The notes beneath the pieces were generated by a model. That model was not told where the DNA came from and made no database searches. It worked only from the letters and a program-made list of their open reading frames with translations. The position numbers were made by a program, and so were the translations under genes. A stretch of DNA of 64,000 bases from Pirellulales bacterium (GTDB lineage Bacteria > Planctomycetota > Planctomycetia > Pirellulales > Lacipirellulaceae), in NCBI GenBank assembly GCA_019636345.1, contig JAHBXQ010000007.1, positions 167,196-231,195 of the forward strand, written 5' to 3'. Shown piece after piece: positions 36,002 through 46,405 of this stretch (positions are counted from its first letter, which is position 1; every line of letters begins with the position of its first letter).

Positions 36002-36791
36002 GGGAAGGGCCTCCTTGGCCGAGAGCGCCGTAAGCGGCGCGAGGTGAATATGCGAATTGACGCCGTGAGGCCGTGCAACGGCGCTCGAGGCGATCCAAGA
36101 ACTGCAGGCGATTCGAGCGAGTCAGCTCAAATGAAGTGCGACAACCGGGGTCGAATCGGACCCGAGACGTCGGCAAGAGCGAGCCGAGCAGATTCCCTAG
36201 ACCGCCGGGCGGCGAAGGGAAACGGGCTCGCGCACGAGCGACTCAAATACGGATGCGCAGGCGCCAACTGGCAAGAAACCGATCGTGGAGCATCCGCAAG
36301 CTGAGAGCGTCGACCACGCAGCGCACCGAGGGCCAGCGGGACCGACCGGCCCGGCGACACTGCGGCAACTTGGCGGAGACGACGATGTTCAACTCAGGAG
36401 AGGTCCGATCGGTTCGGCGTGAGGTAGAAGGTCGGGGAGGACCAAGAAGCTCCCGGCGAGAATCGCCGAAAGCGGTGATTACTCTATGCGGTATAAGTCA
36501 ATTCGACAATCGGCACAATCCGAGAATCGGAAGATTCCGCCCAGCGAGCTTGCCCGTCGGGGGGGATCGTGCCGTGTAATTCCTGCGGAGCGGGTGTAAG
36601 GGTTGCAATCGTCGGCCGGCGCTGCCGGCGCCGAGGGGGCGGGTGAGGCAAACCTGGCGGGGTCGAACGACCGCACCGCGGCGATTTGGTCGGCTGAAGC
36701 CGCTTTGGCGCCGGATTCGCTCTACCCTGCTGCGACGCGTCCCACGACGGGCCGCGCGTGCCACGTCCCACGGACTCGGGAGACCCCAGCC
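36002..36791. promoter_or_regulatory. Long gene-free region upstream of the DUF3326 operon
   Basis: About 790 bp with no convincing gene. The part 36420-36560 is lower in GC than its surroundings and has several small hairpins: CGGCGA-GAA-TCGCCG (36454-36468) and CCGA-GAA-TCGG (36520-36530), plus GGGAG...CTCCC (36434-36454). TTGACT occurs on the minus strand near 36500 and TATAAG on the plus strand at 36492; neither has a full partner. It may hold a promoter with a long structured leader. Confidence 0.4.
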
Positions 36792-36914
36792 ATGTTCAGC
36801 CCCGCCATCCTCATCGCCCTGGCCGCCTGCGTCGGCTACGCCATACTCGATAGCTTCGGCCGCGAAACGAGCCGGGCCAACAGCGACTTCCTGCGAAACA
36901 ACCTGGCGGGGTGA
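36792..36914 (+). CDS. Small membrane peptide (40 aa)
   Basis: Possible 40-aa protein: MFSPAILIALAACVGYAILD gives one transmembrane helix, followed by a polar tail SFGRETSRANSDFLRNNLAG. A GGGAGA lies about 9 nt ahead of ATG 36792. Reads like the small single-helix proteins of planctomycetes, but cannot be verified here. Confidence 0.45.
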   Translation: MFSPAILIALAACVGYAILDSFGRETSRANSDFLRNNLAG

Positions 36915-37011
36915 TTCGCCTCCAACAGGCAGTACGCGAGCCGGCGGCCAGTGGTTCGGCTTGGCGACCGTCGGCGCGGGGATCGGCGGCCCTCTCCGGG
37001 CGAGCGACAAC

Positions 37012-38388
37012 TCACGCCTGTTGGACCACAGGGTCGGGGAGCGCTTCGGCGAGTTCCGACGGCAGTCGGACGGGGACGGCCGGATCAGGCGTTTCGTCGC
37101 GGGGGCGGATTTCTTCCAGCGGGCCCAGGCGCCAGAGGCTTGGCCACGTGCGGGCGATCGCTGCGACGGTGACCAGGGTCAGCACGCCTCCGCCGCAGAC
37201 GGCCAGCACCGGCCCGAACAGGTGGGCGGCGATTCCCGATTCGAATTCGCCGATCTCGTTACTCGTATTGATGAAGATCGCGTTGACCGCCGCGACACGC
37301 CCGCGCAATTCGTCGGGGGTGAGCAGTTGCAGCAGCGTCGAGCGGATGACCACCGACACGTTGTCGACCGCCCCCAGCATGAACAGGGCCAACAGCGAGA
37401 CGGCGTAGTTCCGCGAGGCCCCGAACACGATCGTCCAAACGCCGAAGGCGAAGACCGCGCCGATGAGAGCCGGTCCTGCGCGACGGATCGAGATCCGCCA
37501 CGCGAGCAGCAGCCCCATGGCGATCGAACCGATCGCCGGCATCGCCCGCAGCCAGCCGTACCCCGTGGCGCCGACGTCGAGGACGTCCTCGGCGTACATG
37601 GGGATCAGCGCCGTCGCCCCGCCGAACATCACGGCGACCATGTCGAGCGTGATTGTCGACAGAATCAGCGGTTCGCGGCGGACGAACCGCACGCCGTCGA
37701 GCACGCTTTGCCACGAGGCGAGCCCCGTCGCGATTCGCTTCTGCGGGGCGAGCTTGATCCCCCCGATGCAAACCAGGAAGACCGCGCTCGTGGCCGCGTC
37801 GACCAAATAGGCGGCGGCGGGGCTGGCCAGCGCCAGCACGGCGCCCCCCAAGAGCGGGCCGAGCGTCGCGGCGGTTTGAAACGCCATGCTGCGCCAGGTG
37901 GCCGCGTTGGCGAACAGCCGCGCAGGGACCATTTGCGTCAGGATCGCCGACATCGCGGGCCAGCCGATCGCCCGGCTAATTCCGGTGAACAGCAGCAGCA
38001 CGTACGTCCACGCCAACGGCCCGTGGACCGCCGCGTTCCAGGCGAGCCCCAGCCCGCAAACCAAGAGCCCGACATGGGCCAGGATCAGAATCGTCTTGCG
38101 CGAGTACCGATCGGCCGCCACTCCCGCGGGCATCGCCAGCAGCAGCACCGGCGCGGCGAGCACCAGCCCGATGAGTCCCAGGCTGAGCGCCTCGCCGGTC
38201 CGCTGGTACACCTCCCATCCGACCGTGGCGGTCCGCATCTGGTTGCCGATGTTCGACACCAAGCTTCCCAACACGAACCAGCGGAAGTCCGGCAGCCGCA
38301 GCGACGCGAACGGGTCGGGGCGATGCGGCCGCTCAGGGGGCGCCTCGGGGCCGGTGACGGATTTCCAGCGTGACCACATGGACGGCAC
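37012..38388 (-). CDS. MFS transporter (MFS_3/EntS-like)
   Basis: Major-facilitator exporter of 458 aa with about 12 hydrophobic helices. LRLPDFRWFVLGSLVSNIGN marks the start of the first helix, GVAADRYSRKTILILAHVGL is the signature loop between helices 2 and 3, and DELRGRVAAVNAIFINTSNE is the EntS-like second-half loop. The family exports siderophores, drugs or other small molecules. ATG 38388 or ATG 38379 are both possible. No biosynthetic genes are nearby. It is divergent from the PSD1 gene. Confidence 0.9.
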   Translation of the reverse strand: MPSMWSRWKSVTGPEAPPERPHRPDPFASLRLPDFRWFVLGSLVSNIGNQMRTATVGWEVYQRTGEALSLGLIGLVLAAPVLLLAMPAGVAADRYSRKTILILAHVGLLVCGLGLAWNAAVHGPLAWTYVLLLFTGISRAIGWPAMSAILTQMVPARLFANAATWRSMAFQTAATLGPLLGGAVLALASPAAAYLVDAATSAVFLVCIGGIKLAPQKRIATGLASWQSVLDGVRFVRREPLILSTITLDMVAVMFGGATALIPMYAEDVLDVGATGYGWLRAMPAIGSIAMGLLLAWRISIRRAGPALIGAVFAFGVWTIVFGASRNYAVSLLALFMLGAVDNVSVVIRSTLLQLLTPDELRGRVAAVNAIFINTSNEIGEFESGIAAHLFGPVLAVCGGGVLTLVTVAAIARTWPSLWRLGPLEEIRPRDETPDPAVPVRLPSELAEALPDPVVQQA

Positions 38389-38866
38389 GGCGGGGGAGCG
38401 AGGCGGGAGCGACAGGCGGGGCGGCGCGAGTGCATCCGCGCCGCGGCGGGCGACGTATCTGTTCCGTGGCCGGCGACCCTTGATTATGCTGCGCCCTGAC
38501 CGCCGTCGCTAGCGCCACCAGAGTCGGCAACGGTGCTCCCGGGGGCGTTGCGGGACGAGAGCTCCTCAACGCCTTGTTGCTTGCGCCGGTTCGTCGTCGG
38601 GCGGCGGCCGAGCAGCGATTCAAGATTGCGGCGAGACTGCTGCCAATTGCGGTAAATCGGCCGTCGTGCAACCGTGCTGATAAGCGTCCATCGGGAAGTC
38701 TCAATTCGTGTTTTCCTGGCGCTCTTGTATGTTTCCAGAGCCCAAAAATCGGTCCTCCTTACGACAGCCGTCCCCGCCGCGGCTCAGCGTCGCGGTCCGG
38801 ACGGGCGTCGAGTAAACTGGGGGGACCCCCTGGTCTCCCTGAACTCTCCTCGATCCGGCACGCGCG
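38389..38866. promoter_or_regulatory. Divergent region between MFS and PSD1 genes
   Basis: About 480 bp. Small frames exist on both strands but none looks coding. It holds both upstream regions; no clear promoter, hairpin or repeat was found. Confidence 0.35.
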
Positions 38867-41356
38867 ATGGTTCTGCGGCGGTCCCGTTTTTTCTGGCTGA
38901 CGATCACGGCGGCGTCCTGGTGCGCGGCCGCGCGGGCGGATGAGTCGGCGGTCGATTTCAATCGCGAGGTCCGGCCGATCCTGTCGGACAAGTGCTTCTT
39001 CTGTCATGGTCCCGACGTCTCGTCGCGCGAGGCGGACCTGCGGCTTGACGAATCGGCAAGTGCGCTGGAGGACCGGGGGGGCTACGCGGCGGTCGTTCCG
39101 GGGCGGCCGGAGGAGAGCGAGCTACTGCGGCGCATCCTCAGCGACGACGAGCACGAGCGGATGCCCCCTGCCGAAACGGGCAAGTCGCTCGTGCCCGCAG
39201 AAATCGAGACGTTGCGGAGGTGGATTGCGGAGGGGGCCGAGTGGGCGCTTCCCTGGGCGTACGTCCCGCCGCGACGCGACGCCCCGCTTCCTGCGAAACG
39301 CGAGGGCTCGGCCAACTGGATCGACGACTTCCTCGCCGAGCGATGGGAGCGCGAAAGGATCGCTCCGCAACCGGAGACCGACCGCGTGACGCTGCTCCGG
39401 CGCGCGTCGTTCGATCTCACGGGCCTTCCCCCGACGCCTGCGGAGGTCGACGCGTTCGTCGCCGACGATTCGCCCCGTGCGTGGGAGAAGGTCGTCGAAA
39501 GGTTGCTCGCGTCGCCGCGGTACGGCGAGCGGATGGCCGTGTTCTGGCTCGACTTGGTGCGGTTCGCCGACACGGTGGGCTACCACGGCGATCAGGACCA
39601 CAGCGTCTGGCCGTATCGCGACTACGTCATCCATGCGTTCAACACGAACAAGCCGTTCGACGAGTTCACGCGCGAGCAACTCGCGGGGGACCTGATCGAC
39701 GGCGCCGGGATCGATGCGACGATTGCGTCGGCGTACAACCGGTTGCTGCAGACCACGCATGAGGGGGGCGCCCAGCTCAAGGAGTATCGCGCCATCTACA
39801 TGGCCGACCGCGTGCGGAACGTGTCGCAGACGTGGATGGGCGCCACGGTCGGGTGCGCGCAGTGTCACGATCACAAGTACGACCCGTACACGACGGCCGA
39901 TTTCCACGCGCTGGGGGCGTTTTTCGCCGACGTCGACGACGAGCATCACCTTGAGAACCAGTACGACAATCTCAATTCGCTGCCGACCCCGCGCCGGCCG
40001 GAGCTGACGGTGCTGAGCGTGTACCAGCGCGAGCGGATCGCAGAGCTGCGGGCCGAGTTGGCGCCGCTGGACGCCGACCGCGACGCGGAGCGGATCGCCG
40101 CGACCGCGGGCGAGATCGCGGCGATCGCGGGGGCGCCGGGACGGGTGATGATCACCAAGCGACTTCCCGAGCCGCGCGAGGTGCGCGTGCTGCCGCGGGG
40201 GAACTGGCTCGACGAGTCGGGCCCGATCGTCCTGCCGGCCGTGCCGCAGTTCTTGCAGGAGATTCCTGCCGAGGGGCTGCGCACCGTGGCGACGGCGCGG
40301 GTCGTCGGACGAGCGGGGGAGTCGACGCAGGGGGGCGCGAGCGACGCGGAACTCCGCGGGCTGACGCCTCGCGGCTCGGATCGGAAGGAGCGGCTTTCGC
40401 GGCTTGATTTGGCGAACTGGCTTGTCGACGACGAGCATGGCGCCGGGCTGCTCACGGCGCGGGTCATGGCCAACCGCTTGTGGGCCTTGCTGTTCGGCCG
40501 GGGGATCGCGATGACGCTCGACGACTTCGGCGGCCAGGGACACGCCCCCGATCACCCCGAGCTGCTCGATCGACTGGCGGTTGAACTGGTCGACAGCGGT
40601 TGGGACGTCAAGCACATGCTGCGGCTGATCGTTCTGTCACGGGCCTATCGGCAGTCCTCGGCGGCGCCGGCCGAACTGCTCCGGCAGGATCCGCTGAACG
40701 CCCTGTTCGCCCGGCAGGCGCGGTATCGCGTGCCGGCCGAAATGGTGCGCGACACGGCCCTGGCGCACGGGGGGCTGCTCGTCGAGAAGTTGGGGGGACC
40801 GAGCGCCAAGCCCTATCAGCCGGCCAAGTACTATCGGCACCTCAACTTCCCGGAGCGCGAGTATCGGGCCGACAAGGACGCCAACCAGTGGCGCCGCGGG
40901 GCGTACGTTCACTGGCAGCGGCAGTTTCTGCATCCCGCGATGAAGGCGCTCGACGCCCCCACGCGCGAGGAGTGCACGGCCCAACGACCGCAGTCGAACA
41001 CGCCGGTGGCGTCGCTGACGCTCTTGAACGACCCCGAGTTCGTCGAGGCGGCCCGCGGGTTGGCGATGCGGGCGATCGCCGAGGGGGGCACGGAGTTCGA
41101 CCAGCGGTTGACTCGGGCGTTTCGCATCTGCCTGTCGCGCGCGCCGACTGCCGACGAGCGCGCGGTCATGGAGCGGCTGCTTGCCGAGCATCGGACCCAC
41201 TACGAAGCGAACCCCGCCGACGCCGAGGCGGCGCTGGCCGTGGGATTGTGGAAACGCGACGAGAAACGCGAGCCGGCCGCGACGATCGAATTGGCATCCT
41301 GGGCCGGCGTCGCCCGGGCGGTGCTGAATGCGAGCGAGACGTTCACGCGCAACTAA
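38867..41356 (+). CDS. PSD1 and planctomycete cytochrome C domain-containing protein
   Basis: Exported 829-aa protein: signal peptide, then a PSCyt1 cytochrome domain (REVRPILSDKCFFCHGPD, CxxCH), PSCyt2 (NWIDDFLAERW, FDLTGLPPTPAEVDAFV) with VGCAQCHDHKYDPYTTADF, and PSD1 in the C-terminal half (RLDLANWLVDDEHGAGLLTA, DVKHMLRLIVLSRAYRQSS). Planctomycetes encode many of these next to DUF1501 genes; the pair is thought to be a periplasmic electron-transfer/hydrolase system of unknown substrate. The 27-nt palindromic element at 40352 is inside this gene, encoding a LRGLTPRGS linker before PSD1. Confidence 0.92.
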   Translation: MVLRRSRFFWLTITAASWCAAARADESAVDFNREVRPILSDKCFFCHGPDVSSREADLRLDESASALEDRGGYAAVVPGRPEESELLRRILSDDEHERMPPAETGKSLVPAEIETLRRWIAEGAEWALPWAYVPPRRDAPLPAKREGSANWIDDFLAERWERERIAPQPETDRVTLLRRASFDLTGLPPTPAEVDAFVADDSPRAWEKVVERLLASPRYGERMAVFWLDLVRFADTVGYHGDQDHSVWPYRDYVIHAFNTNKPFDEFTREQLAGDLIDGAGIDATIASAYNRLLQTTHEGGAQLKEYRAIYMADRVRNVSQTWMGATVGCAQCHDHKYDPYTTADFHALGAFFADVDDEHHLENQYDNLNSLPTPRRPELTVLSVYQRERIAELRAELAPLDADRDAERIAATAGEIAAIAGAPGRVMITKRLPEPREVRVLPRGNWLDESGPIVLPAVPQFLQEIPAEGLRTVATARVVGRAGESTQGGASDAELRGLTPRGSDRKERLSRLDLANWLVDDEHGAGLLTARVMANRLWALLFGRGIAMTLDDFGGQGHAPDHPELLDRLAVELVDSGWDVKHMLRLIVLSRAYRQSSAAPAELLRQDPLNALFARQARYRVPAEMVRDTALAHGGLLVEKLGGPSAKPYQPAKYYRHLNFPEREYRADKDANQWRRGAYVHWQRQFLHPAMKALDAPTREECTAQRPQSNTPVASLTLLNDPEFVEAARGLAMRAIAEGGTEFDQRLTRAFRICLSRAPTADERAVMERLLAEHRTHYEANPADAEAALAVGLWKRDEKREPAATIELASWAGVARAVLNASETFTRN
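40352..40378. repeat. 27-nt dispersed palindromic element, copy 1 (inside PSD1 gene)
   Basis: Matches 54194-54220 in 26 of 27 positions. Core CCGCGGG-CTGACG-CCTCGCGG can fold as a hairpin with one bulged base. Here it is translated in frame in a linker between domains. Confidence 0.6.
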
Positions 41357-41400
41357 GGCGCCCTCTGCGGCGAATCCTCCCAATCACGACAGGTTCCCTG

Positions 41401-42864
41401 ATGTTTCGTGACGCCGCGCTGAACGCGATCAACCGCCGTGCGTTTCTCTCCGGCGGGGGGGTGGCTCTGGGGTCGCTTGCGCTCGGGTCGCTGTTGGCGC
41501 GGGACGGGGTCGCCGGCGGCGGGCTCACGGGGGGCGGCGGCGCGGGGGGCGGCGTGCCGGGGCTTCCCGGGTTGCCCCACTTTCCGCCGCGAGTGAAGCG
41601 GGTGATCTTTCTCTGCATGGCCGGCGGGCCGTCGCAGCTCGAGACGTTCGACGAAAAACCCGCACTGGCCAAGCTGTCGGGCCAGCCGATGCCCGCGTCG
41701 GTGACCGCCGGCCAGCCGATCGCCCAGTTGCAGGGGAAGGAGCTGCGCGCCCTGGGCCCGTTGTGCAAGTTCGGCCGGTACGGTCGCAACGGGCAGACGA
41801 TCAGCGATTTTCTCCCCTGGCAGCAACGAATCGCCGACGACATCTGCATCATCCGCTCGATGGTCGCCGAGCAGATCAATCACGACCCGGCCCACACCTT
41901 CATGAACACCGGAACCGCGATCAGCGGCCGGCCGTCGATGGGCGCCTGGATCAATTACGGCCTGGGGTGCGAGACGAGCGATCTGCCCGGGTTCGTCGTC
42001 ATGACGAGCGTCGGGGGGCGCAACCCCCAACCGATCGCCTCACGGCAGTGGTCGGCCGGGTTCCTGCCGAGTCGGTTCCAGGGGGTCGAGTTCAACGCCG
42101 CCGGGGCCCCGGTCCACTACGTCGACTCCCCTCCCGGCGTGCCGCCGCATCTGCAGCAGGGCGTCGTCGAGGCGGCCACGGCGCTCGATCGGGCGCGGCT
42201 TGGCGTGACCGGCAACCCAGAGATCGAGACCCGCATCGCCGCGTACGAGACGGCGTTTCGGATGCAAACCTCGGTCCCGCAGTTGATGGACGTCTCCGAC
42301 GAGCCGCAACACGTGCTCGACCTGTACGGCGCCACGCCGGGGGACGGATCGTTCGCGTCGAACTGCCTGCTGGCCCGGCGATTGGCCGAGCGCGGCGTGC
42401 GGTTCATCCATCTCTACCACCGCGGTTGGGACCATCACGACGGCATCCGCAAGCACATGACCACCTGCTGCGGTCTGACCGACCGGGCGACCTACGCCCT
42501 TGTCGCCGATCTCAAGCAGCGCGGCATGCTGGACGACACGCTGGTGATCTGGGGGGGCGAGTTCGGCCGCACGCCGATGTCGCAGGGGACGACCGACCCC
42601 GACGCGGTCGGCCGCGACCACCACATCGCCGGCTTCACGATGTGGATCGCCGGCGGCGGCGTGCGGGCCGGGACCACGTTCGGGGCCACCGACGACCTGG
42701 GCTATCACGCCGTCCAAGACCCCGTGCCCGTGCGCAACCTGCACGCGACGATGCTCCACCTGTTGGGCGTCGACCACCGCCGGTTCACGTACCCATTCCA
42801 GGGGCTCGACATGAAGCTGACCGGGGTGAAGGAAGCCGAGGTGGTCCGCGGCGTGCTGGCGTAG
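41401..42864 (+). CDS. DUF1501-family protein, Tat-exported
   Basis: Protein of 487 aa with a twin-arginine signal (AINRRAFLSGGGVALGSLAL) followed by a Gly-rich spacer and an alkaline-phosphatase-like (sulfatase-superfamily) fold: VKRVIFLCMAGGPSQLETFD, ICIIRSMVAEQINHDPAHTF, GEFGRTPMSQG and FTYPFQGLDMKLTGV. DUF1501 proteins almost always follow a PSCyt/PSD1 gene, here 44 bp upstream. The metal-binding residues appear conserved; the substrate is unknown. A terminator hairpin overlaps the stop codon. Confidence 0.93.
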   Translation: MFRDAALNAINRRAFLSGGGVALGSLALGSLLARDGVAGGGLTGGGGAGGGVPGLPGLPHFPPRVKRVIFLCMAGGPSQLETFDEKPALAKLSGQPMPASVTAGQPIAQLQGKELRALGPLCKFGRYGRNGQTISDFLPWQQRIADDICIIRSMVAEQINHDPAHTFMNTGTAISGRPSMGAWINYGLGCETSDLPGFVVMTSVGGRNPQPIASRQWSAGFLPSRFQGVEFNAAGAPVHYVDSPPGVPPHLQQGVVEAATALDRARLGVTGNPEIETRIAAYETAFRMQTSVPQLMDVSDEPQHVLDLYGATPGDGSFASNCLLARRLAERGVRFIHLYHRGWDHHDGIRKHMTTCCGLTDRATYALVADLKQRGMLDDTLVIWGGEFGRTPMSQGTTDPDAVGRDHHIAGFTMWIAGGGVRAGTTFGATDDLGYHAVQDPVPVRNLHATMLHLLGVDHRRFTYPFQGLDMKLTGVKEAEVVRGVLA

Positions 42865-42883
42865 CGCCGGCGGGCCCGGCGCT
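42863..42883. terminator. Hairpin overlapping the DUF1501 stop
   Basis: AGCGCCGG (42863-42870) and CCGGCGCT (42876-42883) form an 8-bp stem with a 5-nt loop beginning within the TAG stop codon; no U tract. Confidence 0.5.
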
Positions 42884-43085
42884 GTCATCTCGCCCCGCCC
42901 GGCCCCCAAGTGCGGCTCGAAGCGTTCGTACTGGACGATGCGGCCGCCTAGTTTCCAGCCGAATCCCGCGGGGCGAGTGGTGCAATTCGAGCCGCCGCAG
43001 AGAAACAGCCGCGGGTCAGGGCGGGTTTGCAGGACGACGTTCTCTTTGCGCAGCGGTCGTTTCTCTCCGAGGCACGACCGCGGGG

Positions 43086-44282
43086 TCACTCGATCCAGCC
43101 GCCCCCCAGTACGCGATCGTCGGCGTAGCAGACGACCGCTTGGCCCGGGGCGACGTGGTGTTGCGGGGCGGGGAACTCGACATGGAGGCGCCCGGCGGCG
43201 TCGAGGTTGATGGCGGCGGGGGCCGGGGGCGAGTTGTAGCGGACTTGCACCAGCCCGTGCGCCGGGAGGGCGGCCGGGTCGAGGAGCCAGTTGCAGTCGC
43301 GGGCCGTGAGACGCGTGCGGCCGAGGTCGACGCGGTCGCCCAGGACGACGCGCTGCGTGTCGGGTTCGATGCGGACGACGAACTTCGGTTCGCCCAGGGC
43401 GATTCCCAGACCTTTGCGCTGACCGACGGTGAAGCTCTCGATGCCTGCGTGCCGGCCGACGACGGAGCCGTCGGTGAGGACGAATTCGCCGCCGGAGGCG
43501 GGGGGGGGCGGGAGTGCGTCGCGGGCGGGACGCTGCGGCTCGCTCGGCGGGTAGTCTTGCTTGTCGGCGTGGCGCTGCTTGTAACTGCGGACGAAATCGT
43601 CGTAGCGGCCCGAGGTGACGAAGCAGATTTCTTGGCTGTCGCGCTTGGTCGCGACGTCGAATCCCAGGTCCGCGGCGATGCTGCGGATCGCGGGCTTGTC
43701 GTACTCGCCCACGGGGAGCAGCATCCGGGGGAGCAGCTCGCGGCGGATGCCGAACAGGACGTACGATTGATCCTTCGCGGCGTCGCGTCCGCGGAGCAGG
43801 GTCGCTGCGCCCAATTGCGGGTCGCGCACCAGCCGCGCGTAGTGCCCCGTGGCGACGAACTCGGCCCCGACGGCGTCGGCGTACTCGAACAGTTTGCCGA
43901 ACTTGATCCAGTTGTTGCACTGGACGCACGGGTTAGGGGTCCGCCCGGCGGCGTACTCGGCGACGAAGTAGTCGATGATTCGAGCGAACTCGCGATCAAG
44001 GTTGAGCGCGTAAAACGGGATGCCCAAGCGATCGGCGACGCGACGGGCGTCAGCGGCGTCGGCGGCGGTGCAGCAACCTTGTTTGTGGTCGAGGCGGTCG
44101 ACGATCGGGAGTTGCGCCGCGGGCGAGTCGCCGCGGCTGGCGTCCGGGGTTGCGCAGGCGACGGGGGACTCGACGCCGTGGCGCATGAAGACCCCCAGCA
44201 CGTCGTGCCCCTGCTCGAGGAGCAAGTGGGCGGCGACGCTCGAATCGACTCCCCCCGACATGGCCAAGACGACGCGCGACAT
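43086..44282 (-). CDS. mnmA: tRNA-specific 2-thiouridylase MnmA
   Basis: Adds the 2-thio group to U34 of tRNA Lys, Glu and Gln using ATP and a sulfur relay. 398 aa, slightly long. PP-loop VVLAMSGGVDSSVAAHLL is at the N-terminus; catalytic cysteines are in RTPNPCVQCN and DSQEICFV; C-terminal SFTVGQRKGLGIALGEPKFV is the family signature. An insert of ~20 aa (PDASRGDSPAAQLPIVD) follows the first domain and a Pro-rich one precedes GGEFV; these look like planctomycete insertions. It follows the DUF255 gene by 56 bp. Confidence 0.95.
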   Translation of the reverse strand: MSRVVLAMSGGVDSSVAAHLLLEQGHDVLGVFMRHGVESPVACATPDASRGDSPAAQLPIVDRLDHKQGCCTAADAADARRVADRLGIPFYALNLDREFARIIDYFVAEYAAGRTPNPCVQCNNWIKFGKLFEYADAVGAEFVATGHYARLVRDPQLGAATLLRGRDAAKDQSYVLFGIRRELLPRMLLPVGEYDKPAIRSIAADLGFDVATKRDSQEICFVTSGRYDDFVRSYKQRHADKQDYPPSEPQRPARDALPPPPASGGEFVLTDGSVVGRHAGIESFTVGQRKGLGIALGEPKFVVRIEPDTQRVVLGDRVDLGRTRLTARDCNWLLDPAALPAHGLVQVRYNSPPAPAAINLDAAGRLHVEFPAPQHHVAPGQAVVCYADDRVLGGGWIE

Positions 44283-44338
44283 AGCCGTCGAGTCTAGCAG
44301 ATCCGAGGGGATTCACCACGGAAGCGCGGCGGGAGGGT

Positions 44339-46405
44339 TCACGGCGTCTCGAGCGCGTTCAGCGCCGCGTGAATCGCCGCGACGCCGACGGCCGGTTCGC
44401 GGCAGGTGAAGTCTTCGCAGACGTACAGGGTCGGCTGGCCGTCGAGCGGCGACTTGCCGGCCAGGAGGTCGGCCAGCGGCGCGGGGGGCGGGGCTCCGTC
44501 GGCAGGCGTCGCGGCCAGAACGACATGGGGCAAGTAGCGGCGGCGCAGGTCGGCGAGCGCGGCGGCCGCGGCGCTGGCGTTTCCGCCGTCGGCGAAGACC
44601 AGTTCGTAGGTCGGCCCCAGGCGGAGATCGAGCGCCAGGAGCGTTTGCCCCATCGCGGTCGGGGCTCGGTCGAGCATCGCAGCGGCGGCGAGCAGCGCCC
44701 GCTCGGCTTGCCGGGCGTAGGCGTCGCGACCGGTGAGCTTGGCCAGCCGCACGAGCGCCGTGGCCGCCATGCCGTTGGCCGCGGGAACGCTGCTGTCGGT
44801 GACGTCCTTGGTGCGGGCGATCAGTTGCTCGTGGTCGTCGGCGGTGAAGTAGAAGCCGCCCGCTTGCGGATCGGCGAACCGGTCGATCATCACGTCGGCC
44901 AGCGCGAGCGCCTCCTCGACGTACCGCGGCGCGAACGTCGTTTCGTAGAGCGTAATGAGGGCGTTGGCAAGATAGGCGTAGTCGTCGAGGTACGCGTCGA
45001 GTTTGGCCCGGCCTTGGCGCCAGGCGTGGAGGAGGCGGCCATCGGGGCGGCGGAGTTCGCGGAGCAGAAAGTCGGCGGCGTGCTGCGCGGCCGCGGCGAA
45101 TCGCGGTTCGCCGAGCGCGGCGCCGGCGCGGGCCAGCGCGTCGATCGCCAGGGCGTTCCACGAGACGAGCACTTTGTCGTCCTTGCCGGGACGCACGCGC
45201 CGCTCGCGAGCGGCGAACAGCTTGGCGCGGCTCGCGGCGAGTTCGGCGGCGAGCGAGTCCGCGTCGCGGTTCATCAGCTTGGCGGCCTGCTCGATCGATC
45301 TGGGGAGGTGGAGAATGTTGCGCCCCTCGAAGTTCCCCGCGTCGGAGACGTCGTAGACTCGGCCGAATGTTTCCGCGGCGTCGTCGCCGAGCACGGCGGC
45401 GAGTTCGGCGGGTGTCCAGGTGGAGAACAGTCCCTCGTGCCCCTCGCTGTCGGCGTCCTCGGTGCTGTGGAACCCGCCGGCGGGGTCGGTCATGTCGCGG
45501 AGGACGTAGTCGAGCGTTTCGCGGACGATGCGTTCGTACCCGGGATCGCCGGTCGCTTGGAACGCCTCGAGGAAGACGCCGGCCAGCAGGGCGTTGTCGT
45601 ACAGCATCTTCTCGAAGTGAGGGACCAGCCACCGCTCGTCGACCGAGTAGCGGGCGAACCCGCCGCCGAGGTGGTCGTAGATCCCTCCCGCGGCCATGCG
45701 GTCGAGCGTGAGGCGGACCATGGCGAGCGACTGCTCGGCGCCGGTCCGCCGCCAGTGCCGCAGGCAGAGTTGCAGGTCCATGGGGTGGGGAAATTTCGGC
45801 GCTCGGCCGAAGCCGCCCCAGGTCGGATCGAACGCGCGGCTCAGTTGCACGATCGCCGCGTTGAGTTGCCCGCGGCCGAGTTCGGCGTCGTCGGCCGACG
45901 CGCCGCCGGCGGTTTGCAGCTCGGCCGTGATTTGGTCGGCCATCGCCTGGGCCTGCTCGCGACGGTTGTCCCAGGCGTCGGCCACGGCGCGCAGCACGTC
46001 GTCGAACCCCGGCATCCCCCCGCGGGCAGTCGGCGGGAAGTAGGTCCCCGCGTAGAACGGTTTGAGATCGGGGGTGAGGAACACCGACATCGGCCAGCCG
46101 CCGCGGCCGGTCATCATCTGCACGGCGTTCATGTAGATCTGGTCGAGATCGGGCCGTTCCTCGCGGTCGACCTTCACGGCGACGAAGTGCTCGTTGACGA
46201 TCGCCGCGATTCGCTCGTCCTCGAAGCTCTCGTGCTCCATGACGTGGCACCAGTGGCACGCCGCGTAGCCGATCGAGAGGAAGATCGGCTTTTGTTCGGT
46301 GCGGGCGCGTGCGAGCGCTTCGGGCCCCCAGGGTCGCCAGTCGACCGGATTGTGCTGGTGCTGGAGCAGGTAGGGTGACGACTCGTCGGCAAGACGGTTG
46401 GGCAT
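44339..46405 (-). CDS. DUF255 thioredoxin-domain protein (YyaL/SSP411 family)
   Basis: Protein of 688 aa: N-terminal thioredoxin-like DUF255 domain ([38 protein letters not shown], with a CHWCH redox-type motif) followed by an alpha/alpha six-barrel similar to N-acylglucosamine epimerase/cellobiose epimerase, with [20 protein letters not shown] as the family block. Widespread and conserved from bacteria to mammals (SPATA20), but its reaction is not established. Cytoplasmic. It is divergent from the TIGR03546 gene. Confidence 0.92.
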   Translation of the reverse strand: MPNRLADESSPYLLQHQHNPVDWRPWGPEALARARTEQKPIFLSIGYAACHWCHVMEHESFEDERIAAIVNEHFVAVKVDREERPDLDQIYMNAVQMMTGRGGWPMSVFLTPDLKPFYAGTYFPPTARGGMPGFDDVLRAVADAWDNRREQAQAMADQITAELQTAGGASADDAELGRGQLNAAIVQLSRAFDPTWGGFGRAPKFPHPMDLQLCLRHWRRTGAEQSLAMVRLTLDRMAAGGIYDHLGGGFARYSVDERWLVPHFEKMLYDNALLAGVFLEAFQATGDPGYERIVRETLDYVLRDMTDPAGGFHSTEDADSEGHEGLFSTWTPAELAAVLGDDAAETFGRVYDVSDAGNFEGRNILHLPRSIEQAAKLMNRDADSLAAELAASRAKLFAARERRVRPGKDDKVLVSWNALAIDALARAGAALGEPRFAAAAQHAADFLLRELRRPDGRLLHAWRQGRAKLDAYLDDYAYLANALITLYETTFAPRYVEEALALADVMIDRFADPQAGGFYFTADDHEQLIARTKDVTDSSVPAANGMAATALVRLAKLTGRDAYARQAERALLAAAAMLDRAPTAMGQTLLALDLRLGPTYELVFADGGNASAAAAALADLRRRYLPHVVLAATPADGAPPPAPLADLLAGKSPLDGQPTLYVCEDFTCREPAVGVAAIHAALNALETP

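Noticed and set aside
36643..38373. 576-codon plus-strand open frame
   Set aside because: Antisense to the MFS gene; His/Gln/Arg-rich translation typical of a shadow frame.
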